Of a stretch of 64,000 bases of DNA, positions 35,553 to 43,218 are shown in pieces. The notes below the pieces were generated by a model. That model saw only the letters and a list, made by a program, of their open reading frames with translations. It did no database searches and was not told where the DNA came from. Where the stretch lies: the NCBI GenBank assembly GCA_035631615.1, contig DASQIK010000027.1, forward strand, positions 124,001 to 188,000. The letters are read 5' to 3'. The stretch comes from UBA5189 sp035631615 (GTDB taxonomy: Bacteria > Chloroflexota > Limnocylindria > Limnocylindrales > CSP1-4). A program made the position numbers and the translations under genes. The first letter of the stretch is position 1; each line of letters opens with the position of its first letter.

Positions 35553-37391
35553 ATGACCGTCGATTCGCCGGCGCGGACGTGCCCACGGTGTGAGGCCAGC
35601 GTGGCCACAGACGCGCGGTTCTGCGCGAACTGCGGCCTCGCGCTCGACGTGCCCACGAGGCAGGTCGAGGCGATCCACGAGCGGCTGACCGCCGCAGCCC
35701 CCGAGCCGCTGATCCAGAAGATGCGTGCGGCGAAGCTGACGGGCGAGCGCAAGCCGGTGACGGCGCTCTTCGTCGACGTCGTCGGGTCGACGTCGCTCGC
35801 GGAGCAGATCGATCCCGAGGACTGGACCCAGATCATCAACGAGGCGTTCGACCTGATGTCGCGCGCCGTGTTCCGTTACGAGGGCACGATCGCCCAGCTC
35901 CAGGGCGATGCGATGCTCGCGTTCTTCGGCGCGCCGGTCGCCCACGAGGACGACCCGGAGCGGGCGATCTTCGCGGCCATCGACATGCTCGCGACGATCG
36001 ACGACTACGGCACGCAGCTCAAGGCATCGCACGGCATCGATTTTCGAATCCGGGCAGGCGTCAACTCGGGGCCGGTCATGGTCGGCAACGTCGGCTCGGA
36101 CCTGCGCTACGAGTACACGGCGCTCGGCGATGCCGTGAACGTGGCGGCGCGGATGCAGAGCGCCGCCCAGCCCGGGACGATCGTCATCGGCGAGATGACC
36201 CGCCGCCTCACCGGCGACACGTTCGACCTGGACGACCTGGGCGGCATCGACGTCAAGGGCAAGTCGGAGCCGATCCACGCCTTCCGCGTCATCGGCCGCA
36301 AGGCGGCGCCCGCCCGTCGGCGTGGCCTCGAATCGGTCGGGCTCGACAGCCCGATGGTCGGGCGTGACGAGCCCCTGAAGCGGCTCGCGGACCTCCTCGA
36401 CGTCGTGCGCGAGGGCCACGGGCGCGTCGCATTCGTTGTTGGCGAGCCCGGCATCGGCAAGAGCCGGCTGCTGGCTGAGCTGCGCCACCTCGTGCTCGCA
36501 CCGGGCGGCGTCCCGACCAGGTGGGTCGAAGGGCACTGCGTTTCGTACGGGCGCAACCTTCCCTACCACCTGCTGATCGACCTCGTGCGGTCGATCGTCG
36601 GCATCCCGTTCACGGCGCCCGAGGTCGAGGCCCGCGCGACCCTCGACGAGGTGCTCGCCGGCCTCCTGGGCGATGACCCGGCCGAGGTCGCCGACACGGC
36701 GCCGTACCTGGCGCACCTCCTCGGCCTGCCGCTTCATGGCCACGAGGCGAGCACGACCAACATCGTCCCGGACGTGCTCCAGGGCCGGTACGTGGCGGCG
36801 ACGCACCGCCTGCTCCGCAGCATCTCCGCGAAGCAGCCACTGGTGGTCGTGTGCGAGGACATCCACTGGGCGGACCCGGCGTCGATCGCTGTCGCGACCC
36901 AGATCATGCCGCTCGCGTCGCAGCAGCCGATCCTCTTCCTCGCGGCGATGCGGCGAGAGACCGATTCGGCGGGCTCGGCGCTGCTCGGGCAGGCGCGCGA
37001 TCAGTTCGGCTCGGCCCTCACCGAGATCTCGCTCGAGCCGCTCACCGAGGCGGACAGCCGAAGCATGGTCTCGAACCTGCTCGAGATCGAGTCACTGCCA
37101 GATCAAGTACGGGACGTGATCATGGCCAGGGCGGAGGGCAACCCCTTCTTCGTCGAAGAAGTCGTGCGCATGCTCATCGAGCGGGGCGTGATCGTCGCCG
37201 AGGGCAATCACTGGGTGGCGACGGGCGACGTCGGGGCCGTCGAGATCCCCGAGAGCCTGCACGGGCTCCTGCTCGCCCGCATCGACCAGCTCCCAGATTC
37301 CGCGAAGCGGAGCTTGCGCGTTGCAGCCGTGATCGGCCGACAGTTCCAGGTGCGGGTACTGGAGCGGATCATCGGGGAGGCCCCGAACTGA
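35553..37391 (+). CDS. zinc-ribbon/adenylate cyclase/ATPase regulator, N-terminal part (frameshifted)
   Basis: The first 612 residues contain a zinc ribbon (CPRCEASVATDARFCANCG, residues about 10-28), a class III nucleotidyl cyclase (about 60-235) and an ATPase domain with Walker A VVGEPGIGKSRLL near 297 and VVVCEDIHWADP near 433. The cyclase looks active: D in LFVDVVGSTS, D in LQGDAMLAFFGAP, and D, N and R in ALGDAVNVAARM. It should make cAMP. The frame ends in a TGA right after the ATPase region, while the rest of the same protein continues in the next frame. The likely cause is one base lost from the GGGG run at 37374. ATG 35553 is chosen; TACGAT lies nine bases before it. Confidence 0.82.
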   Translation: MTVDSPARTCPRCEASVATDARFCANCGLALDVPTRQVEAIHERLTAAAPEPLIQKMRAAKLTGERKPVTALFVDVVGSTSLAEQIDPEDWTQIINEAFDLMSRAVFRYEGTIAQLQGDAMLAFFGAPVAHEDDPERAIFAAIDMLATIDDYGTQLKASHGIDFRIRAGVNSGPVMVGNVGSDLRYEYTALGDAVNVAARMQSAAQPGTIVIGEMTRRLTGDTFDLDDLGGIDVKGKSEPIHAFRVIGRKAAPARRRGLESVGLDSPMVGRDEPLKRLADLLDVVREGHGRVAFVVGEPGIGKSRLLAELRHLVLAPGGVPTRWVEGHCVSYGRNLPYHLLIDLVRSIVGIPFTAPEVEARATLDEVLAGLLGDDPAEVADTAPYLAHLLGLPLHGHEASTTNIVPDVLQGRYVAATHRLLRSISAKQPLVVVCEDIHWADPASIAVATQIMPLASQQPILFLAAMRRETDSAGSALLGQARDQFGSALTEISLEPLTEADSRSMVSNLLEIESLPDQVRDVIMARAEGNPFFVEEVVRMLIERGVIVAEGNHWVATGDVGAVEIPESLHGLLLARIDQLPDSAKRSLRVAAVIGRQFQVRVLERIIGEAPN

Positions 37392-38953
37392 CCGAGAATC
37401 AGCTCGACACACTCGAGGAGAAGGGTCTCGTCAAGCTCGCGAGCGTCCGGCCGGAGCTGGAGTACCTGTTCCGCCACGCGCTGGTCCAGGACGCGGCCTA
37501 TGGGTCGCTGCTGAAGCAGGAGCGCCGCGAGCTCCACGGCCAGGTCGGGGAAGCGCTCGAGATGCTCTACCCGGAGCGGGTCGGCGAGCTGGCACCGGTG
37601 CTGGCGATGCACTTCGAGCAGGCCGGCGAAACCGTGAAGGCGATCGACTACTACGCCGCGGGCGGCCGGCATGCGCTCGAGCAGAACGCAATCCACGAGG
37701 CGTTCGGCGCCTTCGATCAAGCAGCCGCGCTGATCGCGGGCGGACCCGCCGGGACGGTCGCCAACGCGATACCGGCGCCGGCCTCGCCGGAGGAGGTGGA
37801 GCGTCGTCGTCGCCAGCGCATCGAGGTCCAGATCGGCCGCGCCCAGGCGGGGTACAGCTTCCTGTCCGCGGACGAGACGCTGCCGGCGCTCGAGGCCCTT
37901 GTCACGGAGGCCGATGAGCTCGGCGATCTGAACCTCATCGCCCGCGTCCACCAGCTGATCGCGCTCGGGCGGCTGCAGTCCGGGGCGCAGCCCGGCGATC
38001 CGATCGTCGCCCGATCACTGCGGCGCATCACCGAGGTGGGTGAGGCGCTCGGCGATCCGTCGATCCGCGCGATGCCGCTTGCGTTCGTCGGGCTGAGCCA
38101 GGTCTTCTCCGGGCCCATCCGCGAGGGGGTGAAGGCGCTCGAGGAGGCGGTCCCGCTGATGCAGCAGCAGCGCGATTCCATCGGCGCAGCCTTCGCCCGA
38201 GGCGGGCTCGCGATCGGCTACGCGACGCTCGGCGACTTCGCGAAGGCGGATGCCGCGGTCGAGAACGCCAAGCAGATCGCGAAGGACGGCGACTTGATCG
38301 CCCAGCTCGATGCGCTCATCGCGGAATCCATGGTGCGGGCCACGGAGGGCCGCCTCGACCAGGCGATGCCGCTGGCGCAGCAGTGTGTCGATCGCGCCGA
38401 GGAGACCGGCGCGTCGGCCTGCATCATGGTCTCGTCGTGGATCCTGGGCGATGCCTTCCACCAGCTCGGGAGGTACGCGGAGGCCCGGGATGTCCTCCGG
38501 CGCGGCGCGGACGTTGCGCTCGCGGTCGATCGCCAGGTGTGGCGCCCGACGCTCCAGGCGTGGCTGCGGACGTCCTCCGCCGCCCTCGGCGAGGTCCAGG
38601 AGGGCGACTCCGAGGAGGCGCTCGCCACGGCACGTGCGATCGGGAATCACATCGGCGAGGCAGGCATCCTCAGCAAGCGCGCGGAGATCTCTGCCCAGGA
38701 AGGCCGCCTGGACACCGCCGTCGCGGACTTTGCCGCCGCCGCTGAGATCCTGGACAGCGAGGGCGCCCGCCCCGTGCTCGCGCGGGTGCTGCGCAACTGG
38801 GGCGAGGCGCTTCGTGCCGGCGGTCGCCCCGACGACGGCGGGACGGTCCTGCGGAAGGCGCTGGCGCTGTTCGAGGAGCTTGGATTGGATCGTGAGGCGG
38901 CGATCGTGCGGACGACGCTGTCGCTCGGCGGAACCAGGCTGGCCTTCGACTAG
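37379..38953 (+). pseudogene. C-terminal helical-repeat part of the split cyclase/ATPase regulator
   Basis: This frame continues the preceding protein without a start of its own: PELTENQLDTLEEKGLVKLA joins smoothly onto the upstream ATPase end. Then come VRPELEYLFRHALVQDAAYG, a typical end of the STAND ATPase winged region, and about 480 residues of tetratricopeptide-like helices. Restoring one base would give a single protein of about 1133 residues, a normal length for this architecture. If the shift is real, the repeats are lost or made from an internal start such as ATG 37561. It ends convergent with the next gene, overlapping by four bases. Confidence 0.72.
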
Positions 38954-39360
38954 ATCGTCGCGGACCCGTTTCCCCGGGCATCGGCGAGCGCGCCCTCGAT
39001 GGCGCTGGCGAGGCGGTCTCCGCTCGGGCTGCCCACGAGCGGCGTGACCCGCAGCTCTCCGGTGACGTCGATCCAGTTCGGCTCGATGCCGGTTGCGGAC
39101 AACACGATCGGAACCCCTGGGTGCAGCGCACGCAGGCCCTGGATCAGGGCTTTCGCGCCTTCGGGCTCGCCCGTCGCCCACGCGTCGTAGACGAGCGCGT
39201 CGGCCCACGATGCGAGCTCGCACCGGTGTGCCGACAGGATCGGGCACGAAGTCCCGATCGGGCCGAGGCACTCACGCACCTCATAGCCGAGCCGGCGCAG
39301 GGAATCGACTTCCTGGTCCGCCAGATCGATGTCGTGGTTCACGACAAGGACTCGAGTCAT
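38950..39360 (-). CDS. receiver-like small protein, degenerate
   Basis: The 136-residue protein has the alternating strand-helix pattern of a response-regulator receiver: VLVVNHDIDLADQEVDSLRR, then WADALVYDAWATGEPEGAK and PIVLSATGIEPNW. The acidic pocket has only HD at the start, the aspartate in VYDAW sits in the phosphorylation-site position, and no clear lysine follows. It may therefore be a weak or unphosphorylated receiver. There is no output domain. The start has GAGGTGTG upstream. No partner kinase is adjacent. Confidence 0.58.
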   Translation of the reverse strand: MTRVLVVNHDIDLADQEVDSLRRLGYEVRECLGPIGTSCPILSAHRCELASWADALVYDAWATGEPEGAKALIQGLRALHPGVPIVLSATGIEPNWIDVTGELRVTPLVGSPSGDRLASAIEGALADARGNGSATI

Positions 39361-39454
39361 GGCACACCTCATTCCGTTGGGCACCGGCGTAGGCCCGTGC
39401 TGCCCGGATGGGTAGTGCCATCGGACACCTGGGAGAGGGGCGCTGGGCCCTTCC

Positions 39455-39844
39455 TCAGCCCTTGCGCTCCAGGATCGGCTTCGCCAGATCCGGCCGGTCG
39501 ACGACGAACGCGAACATCGCACGATCGCCCCAGCGCCCGAGGAACAGGTGGCCGTGGATGTTCACGCCCGCGTCGGCGAGCGCGCGCGCGATGCGAGCCA
39601 TGCCGCCCGGCTTGTCGTCGACCTCGGCGATGATCGATTCACCCTCGACGTACGTGTAGCCGCCCTCGTCGAGGACGCGCTTGGTCGCCTCGTCGTCGGC
39701 GGTCGTCATGATCACGTGGCCGCTGTTCCCAAGCCCGCCGCCACCGATCGCCCGCAGGTCGACGCCACGCGCGGCCAGCTCCTCGGCGAGCACCGCCATC
39801 GCCCCCGGCGTGTTCTTCAGCTGCACGACGAACTGGTTGGCCAT
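39455..39844 (-). CDS. tandem ACT-domain protein
   Basis: The 129-residue protein contains two ACT domains. The first (about 1-60) reads FVVQLKNTPGAMAVLAEELA and the second (about 65-125) SIIAEVDDKPGGMARIARAL, each with the Pro-Gly turn where small ligands usually bind. No enzyme domain is attached, so it may be a free amino-acid-sensing module. GGAGGGATCC precedes the ATG, with TACGAT further upstream as a probable -10. It is divergent from the hydrolase gene. Confidence 0.78.
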   Translation of the reverse strand: MANQFVVQLKNTPGAMAVLAEELAARGVDLRAIGGGGLGNSGHVIMTTADDEATKRVLDEGGYTYVEGESIIAEVDDKPGGMARIARALADAGVNIHGHLFLGRWGDRAMFAFVVDRPDLAKPILERKG

Positions 39845-39920
39845 CGGATCCCTCCTCGGCGGCCCGCGCCGCAGCGCTGATCGTAGCCCGGGCAGCGCGG
39901 TCCGGGGCTAGAGTGCTCGC

Positions 39921-40846
39921 ATGACGACGCTCCAGCGCGCGCCTCGCCAGCGCTTGTCCGCGACGGCAGCGGACCTGCCACGGCCGTCGCTGACGCCCTC
40001 GCGGCGCCCGCCATCGGAACGTCGGGGACCGTCGAGGCCGGCGGCACCCGCTGGGCGACGCTGTCATGGGGCAGGCAAGCGGATCCGCCGGTACTGCTCC
40101 TGCATGGCGTCACCTCGAACGCCGGCATCTGGTGGCGAGTCGGGCCGGCGTTGGCGGCCGCCGGGTTCCGGGTGATCGCGTTGGACATGCCGGGCCACGG
40201 GCAGACCCAGGGCTGGCGTGGCCGCCATCGGTTCGACGGGACGGCCGCAGATATCGCCGAGTTCGTGCGCGCGGCCGGCCTGGACCTCCCGGATCTCGCC
40301 GTGATCGGGCATTCGTGGGGCGCGATGGTCGGCTCGCGGCTCCCGGGCGCCGGCTTGCGCCCCCGGGTCATCGCGCTCCTCGACCCGCCGGCGCTGACGG
40401 TTGCCCAGTTCGAGGTGTTCGTCCAGGACCCAAGCGAGCAGCTCTACTCCAGCTACGACGCCGCGGCAGCCGCGATGCGCGCTGCCAACCCGACCTGGAC
40501 TGACGGAGATGTCGCCGCCAAGGCCCACGGCCTGACGACGTTCAACCCGGAGGCCGTGCTCGCCGTGCTCCTCGAGAACGGAGACTGGGACGCGGGCATG
40601 TCAGCGGCGCGGCAGGCGGATGAGGCTGGCGTCCCGATGTGGGTGATCCGGGGCGAATGGGGAGCAGGCTGTCTCATCCCCGATGCGCTCGTGCCGAGGC
40701 TGGAGGCTGCGTTCGGGCGACAACGCGTCGTCACCATCCAGGACGCCCCGCACTCCCCGCAGCGGACGCACCCGGAAGCCACGCTCGTCGCGCTGCTGCG
40801 TGCCCTCGAGTCCTCGCCGGTGGAGGCCGGCACGCCGGCCACCTGA
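39921..40846 (+). pseudogene. alpha/beta hydrolase with frameshifted 5' end
   Basis: The protein has a normal alpha/beta-hydrolase core: VLLLHGVTSNAGIWW (oxyanion loop), VIALDMPGHGQTQ, and a nucleophile elbow VIGHSWGAMVGSRL. Near the end is the catalytic His region TIQDAPHSPQRTHPE. Homologous sequence extends upstream to about 39995, but that frame has no usable start. The best start, ATG 39921, has TAGAGT six bases before it but is in another frame. One missing base after ATGAC would join them. Without repair only a TTG at 40151 remains, which would remove the oxyanion loop. Substrate is unknown. It may be a working gene with a sequencing error. Confidence 0.65.
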
Positions 40847-40893
40847 ACGATGCGAGTGCGGCCCCGCGCTTCGTCGAGGCTCGTCCCGCGGTC

Positions 40894-40916
40894 TTGGTTA
40901 GCGTGCGGGATTGTCA
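40894..40916 (-). repeat. cassette-boundary direct repeat, copy E
   Basis: A divergent 23-bp copy at the 3' end of the methyltransferase gene, matching copy A at 15 of 23 positions. It covers the last codons and stop of that gene. Confidence 0.45.
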
Positions 40917-41734
40917 CGCGAGCGCGACCGCTTCAGGACCCACACCTGCTCGCGACCGTAGGCCGGCGGCCCATGGTGAAAGTCGCCGTAATCGCCGACG
41001 ACCTCGAGACCAGTCAGCTCGAACAGGTACCGAAGCTCGCTCCGTAGCGACCAGCGGAGCGTGAGGACGTCGGCTTCCTCGCGCAGCACCTCGCCGTCGG
41101 CTCCGAGTTCCCGGGTGGTCCACGTCTCCCGGATTAGCTGCTGCTCGGGCTCGAGGGTCCTCGCGGTGACCTCGAACTCGACCCGATTGCCGCTAATCGG
41201 GTGCCGGACCTCGGCCCGCCGCGCCTTGATTGGGGCGCGCGTGGGGACCACAAGATCCAGACGGGGATCGAAGAGGTCGAGCACCAGAAGTCCGCCGGGT
41301 GCGAGGTGCTTACGAAGGGCACGCAGCGTCTGCCGCTGCGCCTCGGCCGTGAGGAGGAATTGGAACACCCGAAAGGGCGTGATGATCAGGCCAAAGCTGC
41401 GCCCGAGGTCGAGAGAGGTCATGTTGGCCTGGACGAAGTCGAGGCGGGCCGAGATCTCGGATGGCAGATCGGCTCGGCGGCGTTCGGCTTGCGCCAGCAT
41501 TGGCGCCGACAAATCGACACCGGTCACCTTGAAGCCGCCACGGGCCAGCTGAATGGCCACGCGGCCCGTGCCGCAACCAACGTCGAGGACAGGACCACCG
41601 GTCCGACCTGCCAGTTCTTCGTAGAACTCCACGTCGCCGCTCACCCCGGCTTCGCCGAGGTGAACCTCGGTGCGCGCGTCGTAGATCGCGGTGTTCAGAT
41701 CATCGGTCGCGTAGAACGGCTGCGGATCCCGCAT
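40898..41734 (-). CDS. class I SAM-dependent methyltransferase
   Basis: The 278-residue enzyme has motif I VLDVGCGTGRVAIQLARGG near residue 50 and an acidic motif II in VTGVDLSAPMLAQA. LIITPFRVFQFLL follows and GGLLVLDLFDPRLDL sits in the motif III position. It should transfer a methyl group from S-adenosylmethionine to a small molecule, as DUF-type Methyltransf_25 proteins do; the acceptor is unknown. The ATG shares one base with the preceding stop. The region is visibly lower in GC than the surroundings, and a direct repeat lies at each end, suggesting a mobile cassette. Confidence 0.8.
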   Translation of the reverse strand: MRDPQPFYATDDLNTAIYDARTEVHLGEAGVSGDVEFYEELAGRTGGPVLDVGCGTGRVAIQLARGGFKVTGVDLSAPMLAQAERRRADLPSEISARLDFVQANMTSLDLGRSFGLIITPFRVFQFLLTAEAQRQTLRALRKHLAPGGLLVLDLFDPRLDLVVPTRAPIKARRAEVRHPISGNRVEFEVTARTLEPEQQLIRETWTTRELGADGEVLREEADVLTLRWSLRSELRYLFELTGLEVVGDYGDFHHGPPAYGREQVWVLKRSRSRDNPAR

Positions 41735-41756
41735 CAGTCAGCGTCGCGCAATGTCA
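41734..41756 (-). repeat. cassette-boundary direct repeat, copy A
   Basis: A 23-bp repeat unit at the end of the flavin-protein gene, just before the methyltransferase start. On the plus strand it begins TCAGTCAGCGTCG, identical for 13 bases with copy C, and ends GTCGCGCAATGTCA, identical for 14 bases with copy B. Confidence 0.6.
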
Positions 41757-42186
41757 TCCGCCATGTTGTTTTCGGGTCCGCCCCATCCCAGCCAATGAGG
41801 CGAACAGCCTCGATGGCGATGTAGGGAGAACCCTGCTCGATCCGGTACTTCGCTTGGTATTGGCTGTCGAGGAGCGTCCATGCATCCGGCGTCAGGTCCG
41901 ACTCGTCGAGCACCTTCGCCCGCCCCTCGACGATGATCGGATCCAGCGGATCGGGCAGGTGAATGATCACCCGGGGGTGCACGCGGAGCGCCCGAAACCA
42001 TAGCCGCGAGGGTGGCCCTTCGATGTAGAGGCATCCGTCGCGCCAGATGCCCCACACGGGTACGGCGTGTGCGCCGCCCGCAGGTGTAACGACGGAGAGC
42101 CAATAGTGGTCGGCGCGCGAAAGTCGCTCCTCCACCTCCGCGCTGACAGCGTTCACATCGCCCGAAGGGACCGAATCGTGGCTCAT
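41734..42186 (-). CDS. pyridoxamine 5'-phosphate oxidase-like flavin-binding protein
   Basis: The 150-residue protein is one split-barrel domain: ADHYWLSVVTPAGGAHAVPV, then WGIWRDGCLYIEGP, RVIIHLPDPLDPIIVEGRAK and a late YIAIEAVRLIGWDG. This pattern matches PPOX/F420-type general stress and reductase families; a bound FMN or F420 is likely. Start ATG 42186; an upstream TTG would begin inside the direct repeat. No ribosome site is clear. The stop shares one base with the methyltransferase ATG. Confidence 0.78.
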   Translation of the reverse strand: MSHDSVPSGDVNAVSAEVEERLSRADHYWLSVVTPAGGAHAVPVWGIWRDGCLYIEGPPSRLWFRALRVHPRVIIHLPDPLDPIIVEGRAKVLDESDLTPDAWTLLDSQYQAKYRIEQGSPYIAIEAVRLIGWDGADPKTTWRMTLRDAD

Positions 42187-42189
42187 GTA

Positions 42190-42212
42190 TGACTGAGGGT
42201 CGCGCAATGTCA
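42190..42212 (-). repeat. cassette-boundary direct repeat, copy B
   Basis: A 23-bp copy in the gap between the VOC and flavin-protein genes. It matches copy A at 19 of 23 positions, including an unbroken GTCGCGCAATGTCA. Confidence 0.6.
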
Positions 42213-42250
42213 GGCGCCCGACCAGAGGCGGCGCACCACTCCGCCCACTG

Positions 42251-42667
42251 TCACTGGTCCTCGGGTTCGAAGCCGATCAACCAGTGAACACCGTATCGGT
42301 CGATGACCTGACCGTCACTCGCTCCCCACGGCCGCACCTGCAAGTCATCGACAACCCGGCCACCCTCAGCGAGCCTCGAGAACCACTGCCGAAGTGTCGT
42401 CGCGGCAGCGGTGCCGAGCAGGGCCAGCATCATCCCTTCGGATCTGAACGGCGGATCGGTGCCAGCGACGTCCGCGGCGAAGAGCTGGACTGGACCTGCC
42501 GTGAGACCGCCATGCGCAATGCTGTCGGCGTCGCCGGCGGTCCGATTGAACTCCCGAAAGGTGTGGAGCTGGACCGAGCAACCGAAGACGTCGCCGTAGA
42601 AGATCAACGCCTGCCGCGCGGTACCGGGAAAGTGGAGGTAGGGCGTCGGCGGCGTTGGCGGGGGCAT
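42251..42667 (-). CDS. VOC/PhnB-like glyoxalase-fold protein
   Basis: The 138-residue protein has the PhnB-type beta-alpha-beta layout: PYLHFPGTARQALIFYGDVF, then a middle segment with GPVQLFAADVAGTDPPF, and the end DRYGVHWLIGFEPEDQ. Such proteins are often annotated as glyoxalase/bleomycin-resistance family; the metal-binding residues are not conserved enough to assign a reaction. The ATG at 42667 has AAGGAGAA upstream. It is one of four small genes in the low-GC, repeat-bounded segment. Confidence 0.8.
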   Translation of the reverse strand: MPPPTPPTPYLHFPGTARQALIFYGDVFGCSVQLHTFREFNRTAGDADSIAHGGLTAGPVQLFAADVAGTDPPFRSEGMMLALLGTAAATTLRQWFSRLAEGGRVVDDLQVRPWGASDGQVIDRYGVHWLIGFEPEDQ

Positions 42668-42693
42668 GGTGTGATTCTCCTTCGACGATTGGC

Positions 42694-42716
42694 TCAGTCA
42701 GCGTCGAGGAATGCCA
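42694..42716 (-). repeat. cassette-boundary direct repeat, copy C
   Basis: A 23-bp copy between the lipoprotein stop and the VOC start, identical to copy A over its first 13 bases (TCAGTCAGCGTCG) and at 20 of 23 positions in all. Confidence 0.6.
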
Positions 42717-42720
42717 CGCG

Positions 42721-43194
42721 TCATGGGAGGCAGTCTCCAACTGAGCCGGCTGGAGACGCAGGCGCTGGTCCGAAGGGTTCGGAGTATCCAGCCCAGATGG
42801 TGATGCGGCCACACGAAAGGTCAATTCGGCCAAAGGTGAAGCTCGATCCAAGATTGCCATTCGGATCAGTGCCGAGCGTGACGTACCCGGCATCGACAGT
42901 CATCGACGTCAGGACGCGACCGGAGGACGATCGCGCCTCGACGGTCCAAGGAAACGGCGGCAGGTTGGCGAAATCGAGGGGTGGCATGACGGCCTTCGGT
43001 CCAACGGCGCCGACGGGCGCGCCATTCACGGTGACTGTCACTGAAAGAGTGCTGTCGTTGCGCGCGCCGAGGACCGGCCGGCCAGCTACTTGAGTCGGTT
43101 CGGCCGAGCCAGTGCTGGGGGTCGGAGTGGCGACGGTTGTCGCGCAGGCAACGAGGGCGATCGCAGCCAAGAACGCGGTTCCTAGTAGCTTCAT
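42721..43194 (-). CDS. small exported lipoprotein, unknown function
   Basis: The 157-residue protein has a signal sequence with lipobox LVACATT (cysteine at 17), a short Thr/Pro linker and a compact domain (STLSVTVTVNGAPVGAVGP to the end) made of beta-like stretches with a late CGRITIWAGYSEPFGP. I do not recognise the family. The start lies six bases after the glycogen-synthase stop. Base composition is lower in GC than glgA, in line with a cassette-like origin. Confidence 0.65.
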   Translation of the reverse strand: MKLLGTAFLAAIALVACATTVATPTPSTGSAEPTQVAGRPVLGARNDSTLSVTVTVNGAPVGAVGPKAVMPPLDFANLPPFPWTVEARSSSGRVLTSMTVDAGYVTLGTDPNGNLGSSFTFGRIDLSCGRITIWAGYSEPFGPAPASPAGSVGDCLP

Positions 43195-43200
43195 CGCTGG

Positions 43201-43218
43201 TCAGTCGAGGTGATGCCA
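43201..43218 (-). repeat. cassette-boundary repeat-like end of glgA, copy D
   Basis: The last codons of glgA resemble the repeat, sharing the GCGTGGCAT and CTCGAC blocks with copy C but lacking about three bases. This may be the ancestral edge where the accessory segment joined. Confidence 0.35.

Noticed and set aside
40894..43218. Canonical integron with attC sites
   Set aside because: The repeats lack clear GTTRRRY/RYYYAAC core pairs and no integrase gene is present, so only a cassette-like arrangement is claimed.
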